NCBI GenBank assembly: GCA_947569365.1
Contig: CANOSM010000013.1
Location: 1 to 51,689, forward strand
DNA: 51,689 nt
Reading direction: 5' to 3'
DNA from: an uncultured Clostridium sp.
GTDB lineage: Bacteria > Bacillota > Clostridia > TANB77 > CAG-508
The notes beneath the pieces were generated by a model. That model searched no databases. It was not told the origin of the DNA and was given only the letters and a program-made list of their open reading frames with translations. The position numbers and the translations under genes are program-made. Of this stretch, positions 1-9,812 are shown one piece after another. The number at the start of each line of letters is the position of its first letter. Within the stretch, counting starts at the first letter, position 1.

Positions 1-136
1 TTTATTTATATATACTTTCATAAATTATTTTATTTTTTTCATTTCTTAATCCTGAATTTTCACTCATATTTCTTGAAATAAAGGAATAAATGTGATATAT
101 ATAAATATTATATTAAATTTTATAAGGAGGAATTTT

Positions 137-499
137 ATGTTAAAACGGGAGGAAGAACAGGCAACTATAAAAATTCCAGAATTTGAGGAAATTGTTACTC
201 AAATAAAAGGGAATGTTCCAAAAATTACGGAAGCAGAAACAGAAGAAATTGCAAAATTTGCACAAGAGTTATTAAATGAAGTAATAGATTTTCCGGAAAC
301 AAAAGATGGTTTCAAGCACAAAGAAGCTAGGATTACTATAGCATCTTGGAATAATGTTAAAGTTATGGCAGATGTAATGCGTTATCCAGGAGCATATAGC
401 AAAATAGATATTAAGCCATCTGAGAGAATAGCAGGTATAGAGTTTTTTCCAGTACTAGTATATAGTACAAAAGAAGTTTATTTGCATTATATATATTAA
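137..499 (+). CDS. hypothetical protein, 120 aa
   Basis: I do not recognise this small, charged, soluble-looking protein; it has no membrane segment or signal peptide. The start is fixed by a perfect AGGAGG six bases before ATG 137, although the frame is open further upstream. Codon 4 is CGG (146-148), one of only two CGG codons in the window that must be read without a frame change: skipping the C here would give a stop after a few more codons. It is followed by a good hairpin terminator, so it is either the last gene of an upstream operon or a single gene. The function is unknown. Confidence 0.6.
   Translation: MLKREEEQATIKIPEFEEIVTQIKGNVPKITEAETEEIAKFAQELLNEVIDFPETKDGFKHKEARITIASWNNVKVMADVMRYPGAYSKIDIKPSERIAGIEFFPVLVYSTKEVYLHYIY
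146..148 (+). other. in-frame CGG codon followed by G, no frame change
   Basis: AAA CGG GAG at codon 4 of the first gene. The reading frame is the same on both sides. This is the first of two exceptions to the pattern that CGG marks a +1 shift. The base after CGG is G here, while it is A or T at all six shift sites. Confidence 0.6.
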
Positions 500-529
500 A
501 TAAAATAAATATTCTATGCATTAGCTAAA

Positions 530-576
530 AAAAGAAAATGTTTGTAGATTTTTATTTCTGCAAGCATTTTCTTTTT
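530..576 (+). terminator. intrinsic terminator
   Basis: GAAAATGTTTGTAG pairs with CTGCAAGCATTTTC, allowing G-T pairs, and is followed by a run of five T. It separates the first gene from tig. Confidence 0.75.
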
Positions 577-588
577 ACTTAAAAAAGC

Positions 589-616
589 TTGCATTTATGG
601 AATTTTATGTTATAAT
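589..616 (+). promoter_or_regulatory. sigma-A type promoter for tig
   Basis: TTGCAT, a 16-base spacer, then TATAAT. It lies about 35 bases upstream of the tig start and just after the preceding terminator. Confidence 0.65.
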
Positions 617-651
617 AAAAAAGCTATTAAAAAATAAATGGAGGAATTTAA

Positions 652-1935
652 ATGAGTATAAAGATAGAAAAAACAGAAAATAAAAATGAAGTGAAACTAG
701 AATTTACAGTAGATGCTAAAGTATTTGAAGAGGGAATAGTTACTGTATTTAAGAAAAATTCTAAGTATTTTAATGTTCCTGGATTCAGAAAAGGAAAAGT
801 TCCAATGAACATAGCAGAAAAATATTATGGAGTAGATATGTTTTATGAAGATGCTTTTAATGAAGTAGTCCCACCAATATATGATGAAGAATTAAAAAAT
901 AATAAGATAGAAGCTGTTAGTAGACCAGCTATTGATATTAAACAAATGGAAAAAGGTAAAGATTTAATTTTTACAGCAGTTGTACAAACTAAGCCAGAAG
1001 TTAAACTTGGGCAATATAAAGAAATCGAACTTAAAAAGGTAGAATATAAAGTAACAGCTAAAGATGTAAAAGAAGAACTTGAAAAAATGGCAGACAAAAA
1101 TTCAAGAATGGTAACTGTTGAAAATAGAGCAGTTAAAGAAAAAGATACAGCTGTTATAGATTTTGAAGGATTTATTGATGGAACTCCTTTTGAAGGTGGA
1201 AAAGCTGAAAATCATGAAATTGTAATTGGAAGTAAAACATTTATAGAAGGATTTGAAGATCAATTAATCGGTATGAAGACAGGAGAGGAAAAAGAGATAA
1301 ATGTAAAATTCCCTGAAGAATATTTCTCAAAAGATTTAGCTGGAAAAGATGCTACATTTAAAGTAAAACTACATGAAATAAAAGAAAAACAATTACCAGA
1401 ATTAGATGATGAATTTGCAAAAGATGTAAGTGAATTTGAAACTTTAGATGAACTAAAAGCTGATATAAAATCAAAACTTAAAGAATCAAATACTGAAAAA
1501 GCTAAAAAAGAAACAGAAGATGCAGCTATTGAAAAAGTATGTGAAAATACAGAAATAGATATTCCATCAGGAATGATTGAATCAGAAATAGATGCTATGG
1601 CAGAAGACCTAAATAGAAGATTATCATATCAAGGAATGAATTTAGAACAATACTTAAAATTATTAAATAAATCTATAGAAGCTTTTAGAGAAGAATTAAA
1701 ACCTGAAGCTGAAAAATCAGTTAAAGTAAGACTTGTATTAGAGGCTATATGCGAAGATGCTAAGATTAAAGCTACAGCGAAAGAAATAAATACTAAGATA
1801 AAAGAGCTATCTGAAGCTTATGGAAAGAAAGAAGACGAGCTAAAAGAAAATGAAGAATTTAAAAAATACGTTGAATCAAGTATAAAATCCGAAAAAACAG
1901 TAAAATATATAGTAGACAATGCAAAAATAGATTAA
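652..1935 (+). CDS. tig: trigger factor, ribosome-associated chaperone and prolyl isomerase
   Basis: Trigger factor binds near the ribosome exit tunnel and assists early folding of nascent chains. The 427 aa length is normal for the family. The N-terminal ribosome-binding domain carries the signature PGFRKGKVP (about residues 43-51). The FKBP-type isomerase domain follows at about 150-240 with VIDFEGFIDG and FEDQLIGMKTGEEKEI. The rest is the helical C-terminal chaperone domain. GGAGG sits before the ATG. It precedes clpP and clpX, the classic Firmicutes tig-clpP-clpX order, but a terminator and a new leader separate it from clpP, so it is probably transcribed on its own. Confidence 0.97.
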   Translation: MSIKIEKTENKNEVKLEFTVDAKVFEEGIVTVFKKNSKYFNVPGFRKGKVPMNIAEKYYGVDMFYEDAFNEVVPPIYDEELKNNKIEAVSRPAIDIKQMEKGKDLIFTAVVQTKPEVKLGQYKEIELKKVEYKVTAKDVKEELEKMADKNSRMVTVENRAVKEKDTAVIDFEGFIDGTPFEGGKAENHEIVIGSKTFIEGFEDQLIGMKTGEEKEINVKFPEEYFSKDLAGKDATFKVKLHEIKEKQLPELDDEFAKDVSEFETLDELKADIKSKLKESNTEKAKKETEDAAIEKVCENTEIDIPSGMIESEIDAMAEDLNRRLSYQGMNLEQYLKLLNKSIEAFREELKPEAEKSVKVRLVLEAICEDAKIKATAKEINTKIKELSEAYGKKEDELKENEEFKKYVESSIKSEKTVKYIVDNAKID

Positions 1936-1969
1936 ATTTAGAACTTAAGATATAGAATAGCAATATATG

Positions 1970-2006
1970 AAATAATTAGTAGGGTAAGCTCTACTAATTA
2001 TTTTTA
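1970..2006 (+). terminator. intrinsic terminator after tig
   Basis: AATAATTAGTAG pairs with CTACTAATTATT, followed by T residues. Confidence 0.85.
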
Positions 2007-2088
2007 AGTTAAAATTTAATAAATATTAAATTAAATATTGCAATTTTATAATATTTAATATATATATTAAGATACAAGTAAGCAAAAG

Positions 2089-2119
2089 CAAATTTATAGC
2101 ATATAATAATATAAATTTG
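2089..2119 (+). promoter_or_regulatory. hairpin in the clpP leader
   Basis: CAAATTTATA (2089-2098) and TATAAATTTG (2110-2119) form a perfect 10-bp stem about 20 bases upstream of the clpP ribosome binding site. A run of three T follows, too short for a good terminator. It could be an mRNA 5' structure or an operator-like inverted repeat. I see no clear CtsR heptad repeats here. Confidence 0.45.
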
Positions 2120-2148
2120 TTTAAGTATGTAAAAAAGAGGAGGAATTT

Positions 2149-2748
2149 ATGTTAGAGAACAGTTTAGTACCTTATGTTATAGAACAAACAAATAAAGGTG
2201 AAAGATCATATGATATATTTTCAAGATTATTAAAGGATAGAATTATATTCTTATCAGAGGATGTTAATAATGTAACAGCAAGTTTAGTAGTTGCACAATT
2301 ATTATTTTTAGAATCAGAAGATCCAGATAAAGAAATATCTTTATACATTAATAGTCCAGGAGGATCAATTACAGATGGTATGGCAATAGTAGATACAATA
2401 AATTATATAAAAAGTCCAGTATCAACAATATGTGTTGGTATGGCTGCTAGTATGGGAGCTGTACTTCTTGCATCAGGCGAAAAAGGAAGAAGATTTGCTA
2501 CACCAAATTCAGAAATATTAATACATCAACCATTAATTTCTGGTGGACTTTCTGGTCAAACTACAGAAATTAAGATTCATGCAGATCATATGGTAAGAAC
2601 AAGAGAAAAATTAAATAAATTATTAAGTGATAGAACAGGTCAATCTCTAGAAACTATTGAAAGAGACACAGAAAGAGATAATTATATGACAGCTGAAGAA
2701 GCTTTAAAGTATGGTCTAATTGATGGAATTTTAGGAAAAAGAGATTAA
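2149..2748 (+). CDS. clpP: ATP-dependent Clp protease proteolytic subunit
   Basis: ClpP forms the tetradecameric serine protease chamber that works with ClpX or ClpC. At 199 aa it has the usual length. The nucleophile serine lies in [14 protein letters not shown] (about residue 98 in usual numbering), the catalytic histidine in EILIHQP, and the aspartate further on near the RDTERDNYM stretch. The start has AGGAGG at good spacing. clpX follows after about 45 bases with no terminator between, so the two are likely co-transcribed as protease and unfoldase. Confidence 0.97.
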   Translation: MLENSLVPYVIEQTNKGERSYDIFSRLLKDRIIFLSEDVNNVTASLVVAQLLFLESEDPDKEISLYINSPGGSITDGMAIVDTINYIKSPVSTICVGMAASMGAVLLASGEKGRRFATPNSEILIHQPLISGGLSGQTTEIKIHADHMVRTREKLNKLLSDRTGQSLETIERDTERDNYMTAEEALKYGLIDGILGKRD

Positions 2749-2795
2749 TAAAATATTAAGGCATATGTCTAATTTAGACAATGAAGAGGTGTAAT

Positions 2796-4115
2796 ATGAT
2801 GTCAAATGATAAAACCAAAAATGTTAAATGTTCATTTTGCGGAAAATCACAAGAAAATGTAAAGAAAATAATTGCAGGTCCAGGAGTATATATTTGTGAT
2901 GAATGTATAGGAGTCTGCCAAGAAATAATTGAAGATGAATTCTATGAGGAAGAGGAAGAAATAGAAGAAGTTGAGAATCAAAAAGTTCCAACTCCATCAG
3001 AAATAAAGAAAACTTTAGATGAATATGTAATAGGTCAAGATGAAGCTAAAAAGACCTTATCAGTTGCTGTATATAATCATTATAAAAGAATAAATAATAA
3101 AGAATTAATAGATGATGTTGAAATACAAAAAAGCAATATTCTTTTATTAGGACCTACAGGATGTGGAAAAACACTATTAGCACAAACTTTAGCAAAAGTT
3201 TTAAATGTGCCTTTTGCTATTGCTGATGCTACTACTCTTACAGAAGCAGGATATGTAGGAGAAGATGTAGAAAATATTCTACTTAAACTTATTCAATCTG
3301 CAGACTACAATATAGAAAAAGCTGAAAAAGGGATAATATATATAGATGAAATTGATAAGATTTCAAGAAAGTCTGAGAATCCATCTATCACAAGAGATGT
3401 AAGTGGTGAAGGTGTACAACAATCACTATTAAAAATTATAGAAGGTACAGTAGCATCTGTACCACCTCAAGGAGGAAGAAAACATCCACATCAAGAATTC
3501 ATACAAATAAATACAGAAAACATTTTATTTATATGTGGTGGAGCATTTGAAGGAATAGAAAAAATAATTGATGATAGAACAGGTAAAAAGTCTATTGGTT
3601 TTAAAGCTGATGTAGAAAGTAAAATACAAAGAAAAAAATCAGAAATATTTAGTGAATTATTACCACAAGACTTATTAAAGTTTGGAATGATTCCTGAATT
3701 TGTAGGAAGATTACCAATAATTGCTACATTAGATGAACTTACTATTGAATCATTAATTGAAATTGTTACTAAACCAAAAAATGCTTTAGTAAAACAATAT
3801 AAAAAATTATTTGAACTTGATAATGTTGAGTTAGAATTTGAAAATGAAGCATTAGAGGCAATAGTACAAAAAGCAATGGAAAGAAATACTGGAGCTAGAG
3901 GCCTTAGATCTATTATAGAAGAAAAAATCAGAAATATTATGTATGATATTCCTAATAACTATAAAATATCTAAGTGTATTATAACTAAAGATGTTATAGA
4001 AAATGATAAGGAACCAGAATTAATAATAGATGAAAATAGAGAGCCAGTAAACTTTACAAATACAAAAAAGAAAAAGACAAAACAGAATAAAAAGAATAAA
4101 TCAGAAACTGCATAG
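2796..4115 (+). CDS. clpX: Clp protease ATP-binding subunit ClpX
   Basis: ClpX is the AAA+ unfoldase that recognises and threads substrates into ClpP. An N-terminal zinc-binding domain has the four cysteines in CSFCGK and CDECIGVC. The Walker A motif is GPTGCGKT, the Walker B region is IYIDEIDK, and a TGKKSIGF element matches the IGF loop that docks on ClpP. I chose the start at ATG 2796 (ATG 2799 is equally possible) because AGAGGTG lies directly upstream; an ATG at 2781 would overlap that ribosome binding site. The C-terminus ends in a Lys-rich tail. Confidence 0.96.
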   Translation: MMSNDKTKNVKCSFCGKSQENVKKIIAGPGVYICDECIGVCQEIIEDEFYEEEEEIEEVENQKVPTPSEIKKTLDEYVIGQDEAKKTLSVAVYNHYKRINNKELIDDVEIQKSNILLLGPTGCGKTLLAQTLAKVLNVPFAIADATTLTEAGYVGEDVENILLKLIQSADYNIEKAEKGIIYIDEIDKISRKSENPSITRDVSGEGVQQSLLKIIEGTVASVPPQGGRKHPHQEFIQINTENILFICGGAFEGIEKIIDDRTGKKSIGFKADVESKIQRKKSEIFSELLPQDLLKFGMIPEFVGRLPIIATLDELTIESLIEIVTKPKNALVKQYKKLFELDNVELEFENEALEAIVQKAMERNTGARGLRSIIEEKIRNIMYDIPNNYKISKCIITKDVIENDKEPELIIDENREPVNFTNTKKKKTKQNKKNKSETA

Positions 4116-4124
4116 AATTTAAAG

Positions 4125-4176
4125 AAAAATATCGAGATAACAATATAAAAAAATAAATTATCTCGATATTTTTTTA
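4125..4176. terminator. bidirectional terminator between clpX and the GNAT gene
   Basis: AATATCGAGATAA pairs with TTATCTCGATATT, with A-rich sequence on one side and seven T on the other. It can serve clpX on the plus strand and the convergent minus-strand gene. Confidence 0.85.
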
Positions 4177-4215
4177 ATTAGTTTTACTATTTATTTGCCT
4201 AAAAATAAACAGTTT

Positions 4216-4656
4216 TTAAAATTTTTTATACAAATAATAATGCGTAGTGTCTGGAGGACAATCTTCAAATCTTGCCCATTCAATGTATCCCAATTTTTTA
4301 TAAAATTCTGGAGCTTGAAAATTCCAGCTATCCACTTTAACACCTATAGCTTTATTTTCTTTAGCAAATGTTTCTATTGTTTGTATAATTTGTGTTCCGA
4401 TTCCACTTTTTCTATATTCTTCATTTATAAAAAAATCTGTTAAATGATACCATCCCCATATGATATGTCCTAAAGCACCGCCAATTATTTTATCATCATC
4501 ATAAATGATAAAATCTCCATCTATTTTATTATTATGAGCATAAGAAGAATTTTCTCTTATAAATTTGCAATGTTGCTGATTATATTTATGTAAATTAAAC
4601 CATACATAGCCTTCAATATCTTTTTTGTCATCTAGTTCTATTTTTAAATTATACAT
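4216..4656 (-). CDS. GNAT-family N-acetyltransferase
   Basis: A 146 aa protein with the acetyl-CoA binding motif A of the GNAT fold, EEYRKSGIGTQII (about residues 79-91), followed by the typical C-terminal FYKKLGY (about residues 112-118). GNAT enzymes transfer acetyl groups from acetyl-CoA to amines on small molecules or proteins; the substrate cannot be inferred. It lies downstream of the J-domain gene on the same strand with about 50 bases between them, so the two may share a transcript. Confidence 0.85.
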   Translation of the reverse strand: MYNLKIELDDKKDIEGYVWFNLHKYNQQHCKFIRENSSYAHNNKIDGDFIIYDDDKIIGGALGHIIWGWYHLTDFFINEEYRKSGIGTQIIQTIETFAKENKAIGVKVDSWNFQAPEFYKKLGYIEWARFEDCPPDTTHYYLYKKF

Positions 4657-4704
4657 ATATTATTATACTCCTTTTTATTTTTGATATTGTACCATAGTTA
4701 ATTA

Positions 4705-5599
4705 TTAATTTAAATGTTTATTATAAAATTGATTTAAAATATCTTCAGTCAAAAAATAACCATTATTTTTATATCCAATTACAATTTTAGATTTATTATA
4801 AATAATATATGAAGATTTATAGTATGCATATGTTACATTTGAATTTTCTTCATATTTGTCTGGTTTTCCATAAAAGCTTTCAACTTCTGAAGCTGAGATT
4901 CCAATCTTTATAACACCATTAAAATTTTCTTTAATATAAGAATTAATATAGTTATTAAATTGTTCTGATAATATATTTTCTACTTCTATATAATTATTAT
5001 ATTTAGAAGTATTGTCCATAGATGAAGAAAAATTAGAAGAAGAACTATCAAATAATCTCTGTATTTTAGATACTAGAAAGTATGTTGCAATAAGACCAAT
5101 TAATATAGATATTAAAATGATTAATAAAATTACTTTTGTTTGAACATTTTGAAATAGCTTATTAAGAGAATTTTTTATATTATTTAATATACTATCAGTA
5201 GAAGTATTTATATATGCATCTTTTTTATTTGATTTATCTACACCATAATAATTTGTTGTATATTTATTATAATAGTCATATTTATACATGTCATTATATA
5301 TTTTTTCTAAATCTTGCTTTTGTTTTAATATATCATCTTTATTAGAAATTTCATTAGAATTTTTAATATTACTTGATTTTTCTCTGATAAATGCTAATTT
5401 TTTATCATATTCTTCTCTAGAGGATTTATTAGAAAGTATTTCATAAGCTTCATTTAAGTCTTTAAGTTTTTTTTCAGCAAATGATTTATCTCCGCCCATA
5501 AACATCAGGATGATATTTTTTAACCAGTAATTTATATGATTTTTTTATTTCATATGTTGATGCAGTTTCTTTTACTTCTAGTAAATCATAATAACTCAT
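4705..5599 (-). CDS. membrane-anchored J-domain protein, joined by a +1 shift at CGG
   Basis: The gene starts at ATG 5599 after AGGAGGG and reads MSYYDLLEVKETAS, a J-domain opening, with the HPD motif at residues 31-33. In the zero frame it ends at TAA two codons after CGG (5494-5492). Skipping C 5494 continues as GGDKSFAEKKLKDLNEAYEI, the expected end of a J-domain, giving a 297 aa protein. One membrane segment lies at about residues 154-177, followed by an outer C-terminal domain I do not recognise. J-domain proteins stimulate Hsp70 (DnaK) ATPase; there is no DnaJ zinc-finger region. It could be called a pseudogene under standard rules, but the break is of the same form as five others in the window. 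Confidence 0.85.
5492..5494 (-). other. CGG +1 frameshift site in the J-domain gene
   Basis: Minus-strand reading TAT GGG CGG AGA TAA. Skipping the C gives TAT GGG GGA GAT AAA, so HPDVYG continues as GDKSFAEKK. The junction codon is GGA, glycine. Without the shift the product is about 37 aa. Confidence 0.85.
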
Positions 5600-5764
5600 T
5601 TTTCCCTCCTAATATATAAATTATGATAATATAAAAATATATTAAAAACAAGATAATAAATAATAAAAAAATAATAGTAAAAAATATATTTAAGACAATT
5701 TAAAATAAATATGCTTAAAAACTTGATTTTTCAAATCAAATATAGTAAAATAATAGTGCTTAAA

Positions 5765-5811
5765 GCAAAAAGTACCATATACTTAGCTAAAGGACAATAC
5801 GCTACTTTTGC
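5765..5811 (+). promoter_or_regulatory. structured rpsO leader
   Basis: GCAAAAAGTA (5765-5774) pairs with TACTTTTGC (5803-5811) with one bulged A, enclosing a loop with AGCTAAAGGACA. It ends about 30 bases before the rpsO ribosome binding site. S15 is known to autoregulate its own mRNA in several bacteria through unrelated leader structures, so this is a candidate S15 operator; that function is inferred only from position. Confidence 0.45.
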
Positions 5812-5855
5812 TCAGTTTATGGCAAATAAATTATATTTTTAAGGAGGCGAATATT

Positions 5856-6119
5856 ATGACAAAAGAAAGAAAACAAGAAGTTATTAATACTTATAAAAGA
5901 GATGAAAAGGATACTGGTTCTCCAGAAGTTCAAATAGCTCTTTTAACAGAAAGAATTACCGAATTAACAGAACACTTAAAAGTTCATAAAAAAGATAATC
6001 ATTCAAGAAGAGGAATGCTTAAATTAGTAGGAAAGAGAAGAAATTTATTAAAGTATTTAGAGAAAAAAGATATTGAAAGATATAGAGATATAGCTCAAAA
6101 ATTATCTTTAAGAAAATAA
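5856..6119 (+). CDS. rpsO: small ribosomal subunit protein S15
   Basis: S15 binds 16S rRNA helices in the central domain early in 30S assembly. At 87 aa it is the usual length, and the family signature is clear: [16 protein letters not shown] near residues 21-36, then [11 protein letters not shown] and [11 protein letters not shown] chose ATG 5856 because AAGGAGGCG lies eight bases upstream; the frame is open further upstream but that would not fit the family. It is followed by a strong terminator and then pnp, the common rpsO-pnp arrangement. Confidence 0.97.
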   Translation: MTKERKQEVINTYKRDEKDTGSPEVQIALLTERITELTEHLKVHKKDNHSRRGMLKLVGKRRNLLKYLEKKDIERYRDIAQKLSLRK

Positions 6120-6126
6120 TTAAATT

Positions 6127-6154
6127 AAAGCGTAGCTATAAGCTACGCTTTTTA
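6127..6154 (+). terminator. intrinsic terminator after rpsO
   Basis: AAAGCGTAGCT and AGCTACGCTTT form a perfect stem with an ATA loop, followed by T residues. Confidence 0.92.
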
Positions 6155-6188
6155 AAAATTAAAAATATTATTATATAAAAAATTGAAT

Positions 6189-6238
6189 TAGATGTTAGAT
6201 GTTAGATTTAAGGATTTAAGATTTAAGTTTTTAAATCT
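6189..6238 (+). repeat. short direct repeats and hairpin in the pnp leader
   Basis: The stretch has tandem TAGATGT units, then repeated GATTTAAG units, and ends in AGATTTAA-GTTT-TTAAATCT (6219-6238), a perfect 8-bp hairpin some 25 bases before the pnp ribosome binding site. In other bacteria pnp mRNA is controlled through a 5' stem by RNase III and PNPase itself; whether that applies here is unknown. Confidence 0.5.
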
Positions 6239-6273
6239 GATTTCTTACATCCAATTCAAAAGTGGAGGTAAAT

Positions 6274-8406
6274 ATGTTTAAAAGTTATGAAATGGAACTT
6301 GCAGGAAGAAAACTAGTTATAGAAACAGGAAAACTTGCAGGACTTGCAAATGGAAGTGTACTTGTAAAATATGGAGAAACAGTTGTACTTGTAAATGTTA
6401 CAGCTGCTAAAGAACCAAAAGAAGGAATTGATTTTTTCCCATTATCAGTAGACTTTGAAGAAAAATTATATTCTGTAGGAAAAATACCAGGAGGATTCAC
6501 AAAAAGAGAAGGAAAACCATCTGATAAAGCAATACTTACATCAAGAGCAATAGATAGACCATTAAGACCATTATTCCCAAAAGATTTTAGAAATGAAGTT
6601 ACAGTAGTAGCTACTGTAATGAGTGTTGAGATGGACAACTCACCAGAAGTTGCAGCAATGATTGGTGCATCAGCAGCACTTTCAATATCAGATATACCTT
6701 TTGGAGGACCAACTGCAGCAGTAAATGTAGGATTAGTTAATGGAGAAATAGTAATAAATCCAACAGAAGCACAAAGAGAAGTATCAGATTTAAAACTAAC
6801 AGTAGCTGGAACAAAAGATAAGATTGCAATGATTGAGGCTGGAGCAAATGAAGTTCCAGATGAAAAAATGCTAGAAGCAATAAAAACAGCTCATATAGAA
6901 ATTAAAAAGATATGTGATTTTATATCAAAGATAAAAGATGAAATAGGAAAACCAAAATTTGAATATAAATCTTTTGAAGTAGATCATGATTTATATGAAG
7001 ATATATTATCAAAATTTAAAGACGAGACAAAAGAAAAAGTTCAAGAAGTAGATAAAACAGTAAGAGATGCAAATGTTGCAGTTTTAACTGAAGAAATAGA
7101 GAATTATGTTTCTGAGAAATATGGAGAAGAATATCTAGAAGAAAATAAATCAATGCTTGCAGACATCATTTATAAATTACAAAAAGTATGTGTAAGAGAA
7201 ATGATATTTAATGAACATAAAAGAGTTGATGGAAGAAAACTAGATGAAATAAGACCTTTATCATGTGAAGTAGGACTTCTGCCACGTGTACATGGTAGTG
7301 GACTATTTACAAGAGGACAAACACAAGTATTATCAATTGCAACACTTGGAATGGTTAGTGAAGAACAAATATTAGATGGAATAGATGAAGAAGAGTCTAA
7401 AAGATATATGCATCAATATAATTTCCCATCATATAGTGTTGGAGAAACAAGACCATCTAGAGGGCCTGGAAGAAGAGAAGTTGGACATGGAGCTTTAGCA
7501 GAAAAAGCATTAGTACCAGTAATACCATCAAAAGAAGAATTTCCATATGCTATACGTGTAGTATCAGAAGTACTAAGTTCAAATGGTTCTACATCACAAG
7601 CTAGTATCTGCGGAAGTACTCTTGCATTAATGGATGCAGGTGTTCCAATAAAAAGACCCGTTGCTGGAATTTCAACAGGATTAGTAACAAATCCAGATAA
7701 TGAAGATGATTATGTAATGCTTGTAGATATTCAAGGATTAGAAGATTTTTTTGGAGATATGGACTTTAAAGTTGGTGGAACAGAAAAAGGGATTACAGCA
7801 ATACAAGTTGATATAAAAGTAGATGGATTATCATATAAGATTATAGAAGAAGCTTTTGAAAGAACAAGAAAAGCTAGAAAATATATTTTAGATGAAATAA
7901 TGCTTAAGCAAATAGAAAAGCCAAGAGAAAATGTTTCTGAATATGCACCAAAGATTATAAATACAACAATTAGTGTTGATAAAATAAAAGATGTTATAGG
8001 ACCTGGTGGAAAAATGATAAACAAAATTATAGATGAGACAGGTGTAAAAATAGATATAGAAGAAGATGGACAAGTATTTATTTATTCAACAGATTTAGAA
8101 GGTTCTAAAAAGGCACTTAAGATGATTGAAAATATTGCAAAAGAAATAGAAGTTGGAGAAGTTTATGATGCTAAAATAGAAAGAATAGTTACTTTTGGAG
8201 CATTTGCATCATTACCTGGTGGAAAAGAAGGATTAATTCATATATCTAAGATTTCATCTGAAAGAGTAAAGAAAGTAGAAGATGTATTACACATAGGTGA
8301 TGAAGTAAAAGTAAAAGTGTTAGAAATAGATAATCAGGGAAGAATTAATTTAACTATGAAAATAGACGAAAATAAAGAAGAAAAAGAAACAGTAGTAGAA
8401 GAATAA
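6274..8406 (+). CDS. pnp: polyribonucleotide nucleotidyltransferase (PNPase)
   Basis: PNPase degrades RNA 3' to 5' by phosphorolysis and is a main mRNA decay enzyme. At 710 aa it is full length. Two RNase PH domains are visible: the first includes [13 protein letters not shown], and the second includes [14 protein letters not shown] and [23 protein letters not shown] domain follows with [13 protein letters not shown], then a C-terminal S1 domain with [20 protein letters not shown] 6274 follows GGAGG; four in-frame codons upstream are not needed. Two CGT arginine codons in this gene are read in frame normally. Confidence 0.97.
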   Translation: MFKSYEMELAGRKLVIETGKLAGLANGSVLVKYGETVVLVNVTAAKEPKEGIDFFPLSVDFEEKLYSVGKIPGGFTKREGKPSDKAILTSRAIDRPLRPLFPKDFRNEVTVVATVMSVEMDNSPEVAAMIGASAALSISDIPFGGPTAAVNVGLVNGEIVINPTEAQREVSDLKLTVAGTKDKIAMIEAGANEVPDEKMLEAIKTAHIEIKKICDFISKIKDEIGKPKFEYKSFEVDHDLYEDILSKFKDETKEKVQEVDKTVRDANVAVLTEEIENYVSEKYGEEYLEENKSMLADIIYKLQKVCVREMIFNEHKRVDGRKLDEIRPLSCEVGLLPRVHGSGLFTRGQTQVLSIATLGMVSEEQILDGIDEEESKRYMHQYNFPSYSVGETRPSRGPGRREVGHGALAEKALVPVIPSKEEFPYAIRVVSEVLSSNGSTSQASICGSTLALMDAGVPIKRPVAGISTGLVTNPDNEDDYVMLVDIQGLEDFFGDMDFKVGGTEKGITAIQVDIKVDGLSYKIIEEAFERTRKARKYILDEIMLKQIEKPRENVSEYAPKIINTTISVDKIKDVIGPGGKMINKIIDETGVKIDIEEDGQVFIYSTDLEGSKKALKMIENIAKEIEVGEVYDAKIERIVTFGAFASLPGGKEGLIHISKISSERVKKVEDVLHIGDEVKVKVLEIDNQGRINLTMKIDENKEEKETVVEE

Positions 8407-8450
8407 TTTATCTAACTTGCTATATAATAGTTAGAAAAGAGGGGGAAAAC

Positions 8451-9683
8451 ATGAAATACTTATATATACTTCAGCAAGCATTAATATGGATAATAGTTGT
8501 ATTTTGGCTATATCAATTAATAATAAGTGCTTGTGCATTAATTAAATTTAAAGAAAAACCTATTATAAAAAATAAAAAACATAAATTTATGTTAATTGTA
8601 CCTGCACATAATGAAGCAAGTGTTGTTGGAAATTTAATAGAAAGTTTAAATAACTTAGATTATCCAAAGGAACTATATGATGTCTATTTAATTGCAGATA
8701 ATTGTACAGATGATACAGCTGAAATAGGGAAAAAGCTAAATGCAAAAGTCTATGAGAGATTTGACGAAACAAGAAAAACAAAGGGATTCGCACTTCAATG
8801 GTTTTTATCAAAGAAAATAGAAGAAGATGCTGATTATGATGCTTTTTGTGTATTTGATGCAGATAATGTAGTAGATAAAAATTTTCTAAATGCAATGAAT
8901 AAAAAACTTTGTCAAGGAGAAGAAATTGTTCAAGGATATAGAGATATAAAAAATCCAACTGACTCTTGGATATCAGCTGGGTATGCAATTTTTTATTGGA
9001 TGATGAATAGATTTTATCATTTAGCTAGATACAATCTGGGACTATCTCCTCTTATAAATGGTACAGGATTCATGGTAGATTTTAATTTGATAAAACCTAC
9101 TGGTTGGAATACAATTACACTTACAGAAGATATTGAATTCTCTCTTAAAAATATAGCACAAGGAAGAAAACTTGGATGGGCAACTGATGCAATTGTATAT
9201 GATGAGCAACCAACAGAATTTATGCAAAGTTGGTCACAAAGATCTAGATGGTCAGTTGGACATTTGCAGTGCTTAAAATATTATACAAAAGATTTAGCAC
9301 AAGGAGTGGTAGAATATAGAACATTAATGAATTTTGATGGACTTTTATATATACTTGGACTTCCAATGATGCTTATGTCATTTTTACTAATTGGAGTAAA
9401 CACAGCTATGTATTTTATTGGTGGAATGACAACAGGAGTTTTAATATTTAATTATTTTAAATATATATTAGTTACATTATTTGTTCCAATTATAACAGCT
9501 ATATTTGTACTGATAATAGAGAAAAGACCAATAAGACCTATGCTAAAAGGACTAATATTATTTCCTGTTTTTATGGGTTCATGGATTATAATAAATATAA
9601 AATGTATGATAAAACCTAATACTAAATGGGAAAAGATAGAACATGAAAAAGATGTTAAAATAGAAGAAATAAATAAAAAATAA
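8451..9683 (+). CDS. family 2 glycosyltransferase, membrane bound
   Basis: A processive-type GT2 enzyme of the NodC/cellulose-synthase-like group, 410 aa. It has an N-terminal membrane segment (about residues 8-30), then the GT-A domain with DNCTDDT, the metal-binding DADN, the catalytic-base motif TEDIEF, and QRSRW, the Q..RW motif typical of processive enzymes. Two to three membrane segments follow near the C-terminus. It probably makes or extends an envelope or exported polysaccharide at the inner membrane. No other polysaccharide genes are adjacent. Confidence 0.88.
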   Translation: MKYLYILQQALIWIIVVFWLYQLIISACALIKFKEKPIIKNKKHKFMLIVPAHNEASVVGNLIESLNNLDYPKELYDVYLIADNCTDDTAEIGKKLNAKVYERFDETRKTKGFALQWFLSKKIEEDADYDAFCVFDADNVVDKNFLNAMNKKLCQGEEIVQGYRDIKNPTDSWISAGYAIFYWMMNRFYHLARYNLGLSPLINGTGFMVDFNLIKPTGWNTITLTEDIEFSLKNIAQGRKLGWATDAIVYDEQPTEFMQSWSQRSRWSVGHLQCLKYYTKDLAQGVVEYRTLMNFDGLLYILGLPMMLMSFLLIGVNTAMYFIGGMTTGVLIFNYFKYILVTLFVPIITAIFVLIIEKRPIRPMLKGLILFPVFMGSWIIINIKCMIKPNTKWEKIEHEKDVKIEEINKK

Positions 9684-9693
9684 AATTAAATAG

Positions 9694-9732
9694 AAATATA
9701 GCTCAAGTAAAAAATCTAAGCTATATTTTTTT
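9694..9732 (+). terminator. intrinsic terminator after the glycosyltransferase
   Basis: AAATATAGCT pairs with AGCTATATTT, followed by a T run. Confidence 0.85.
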
Positions 9733-9812
9733 GTATTTAAGTAATAAATTTCTTGTAAAAATGAGTAATAAATGATAAAATCTAATATATTTATAAAAAG
9801 GAGAAATCCATA

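Noticed and set aside
6285..6638. Minus-strand reading frame opposite the start of pnp
   Set aside because: It is inside a clear pnp coding region with no ribosome binding site; a shadow frame.
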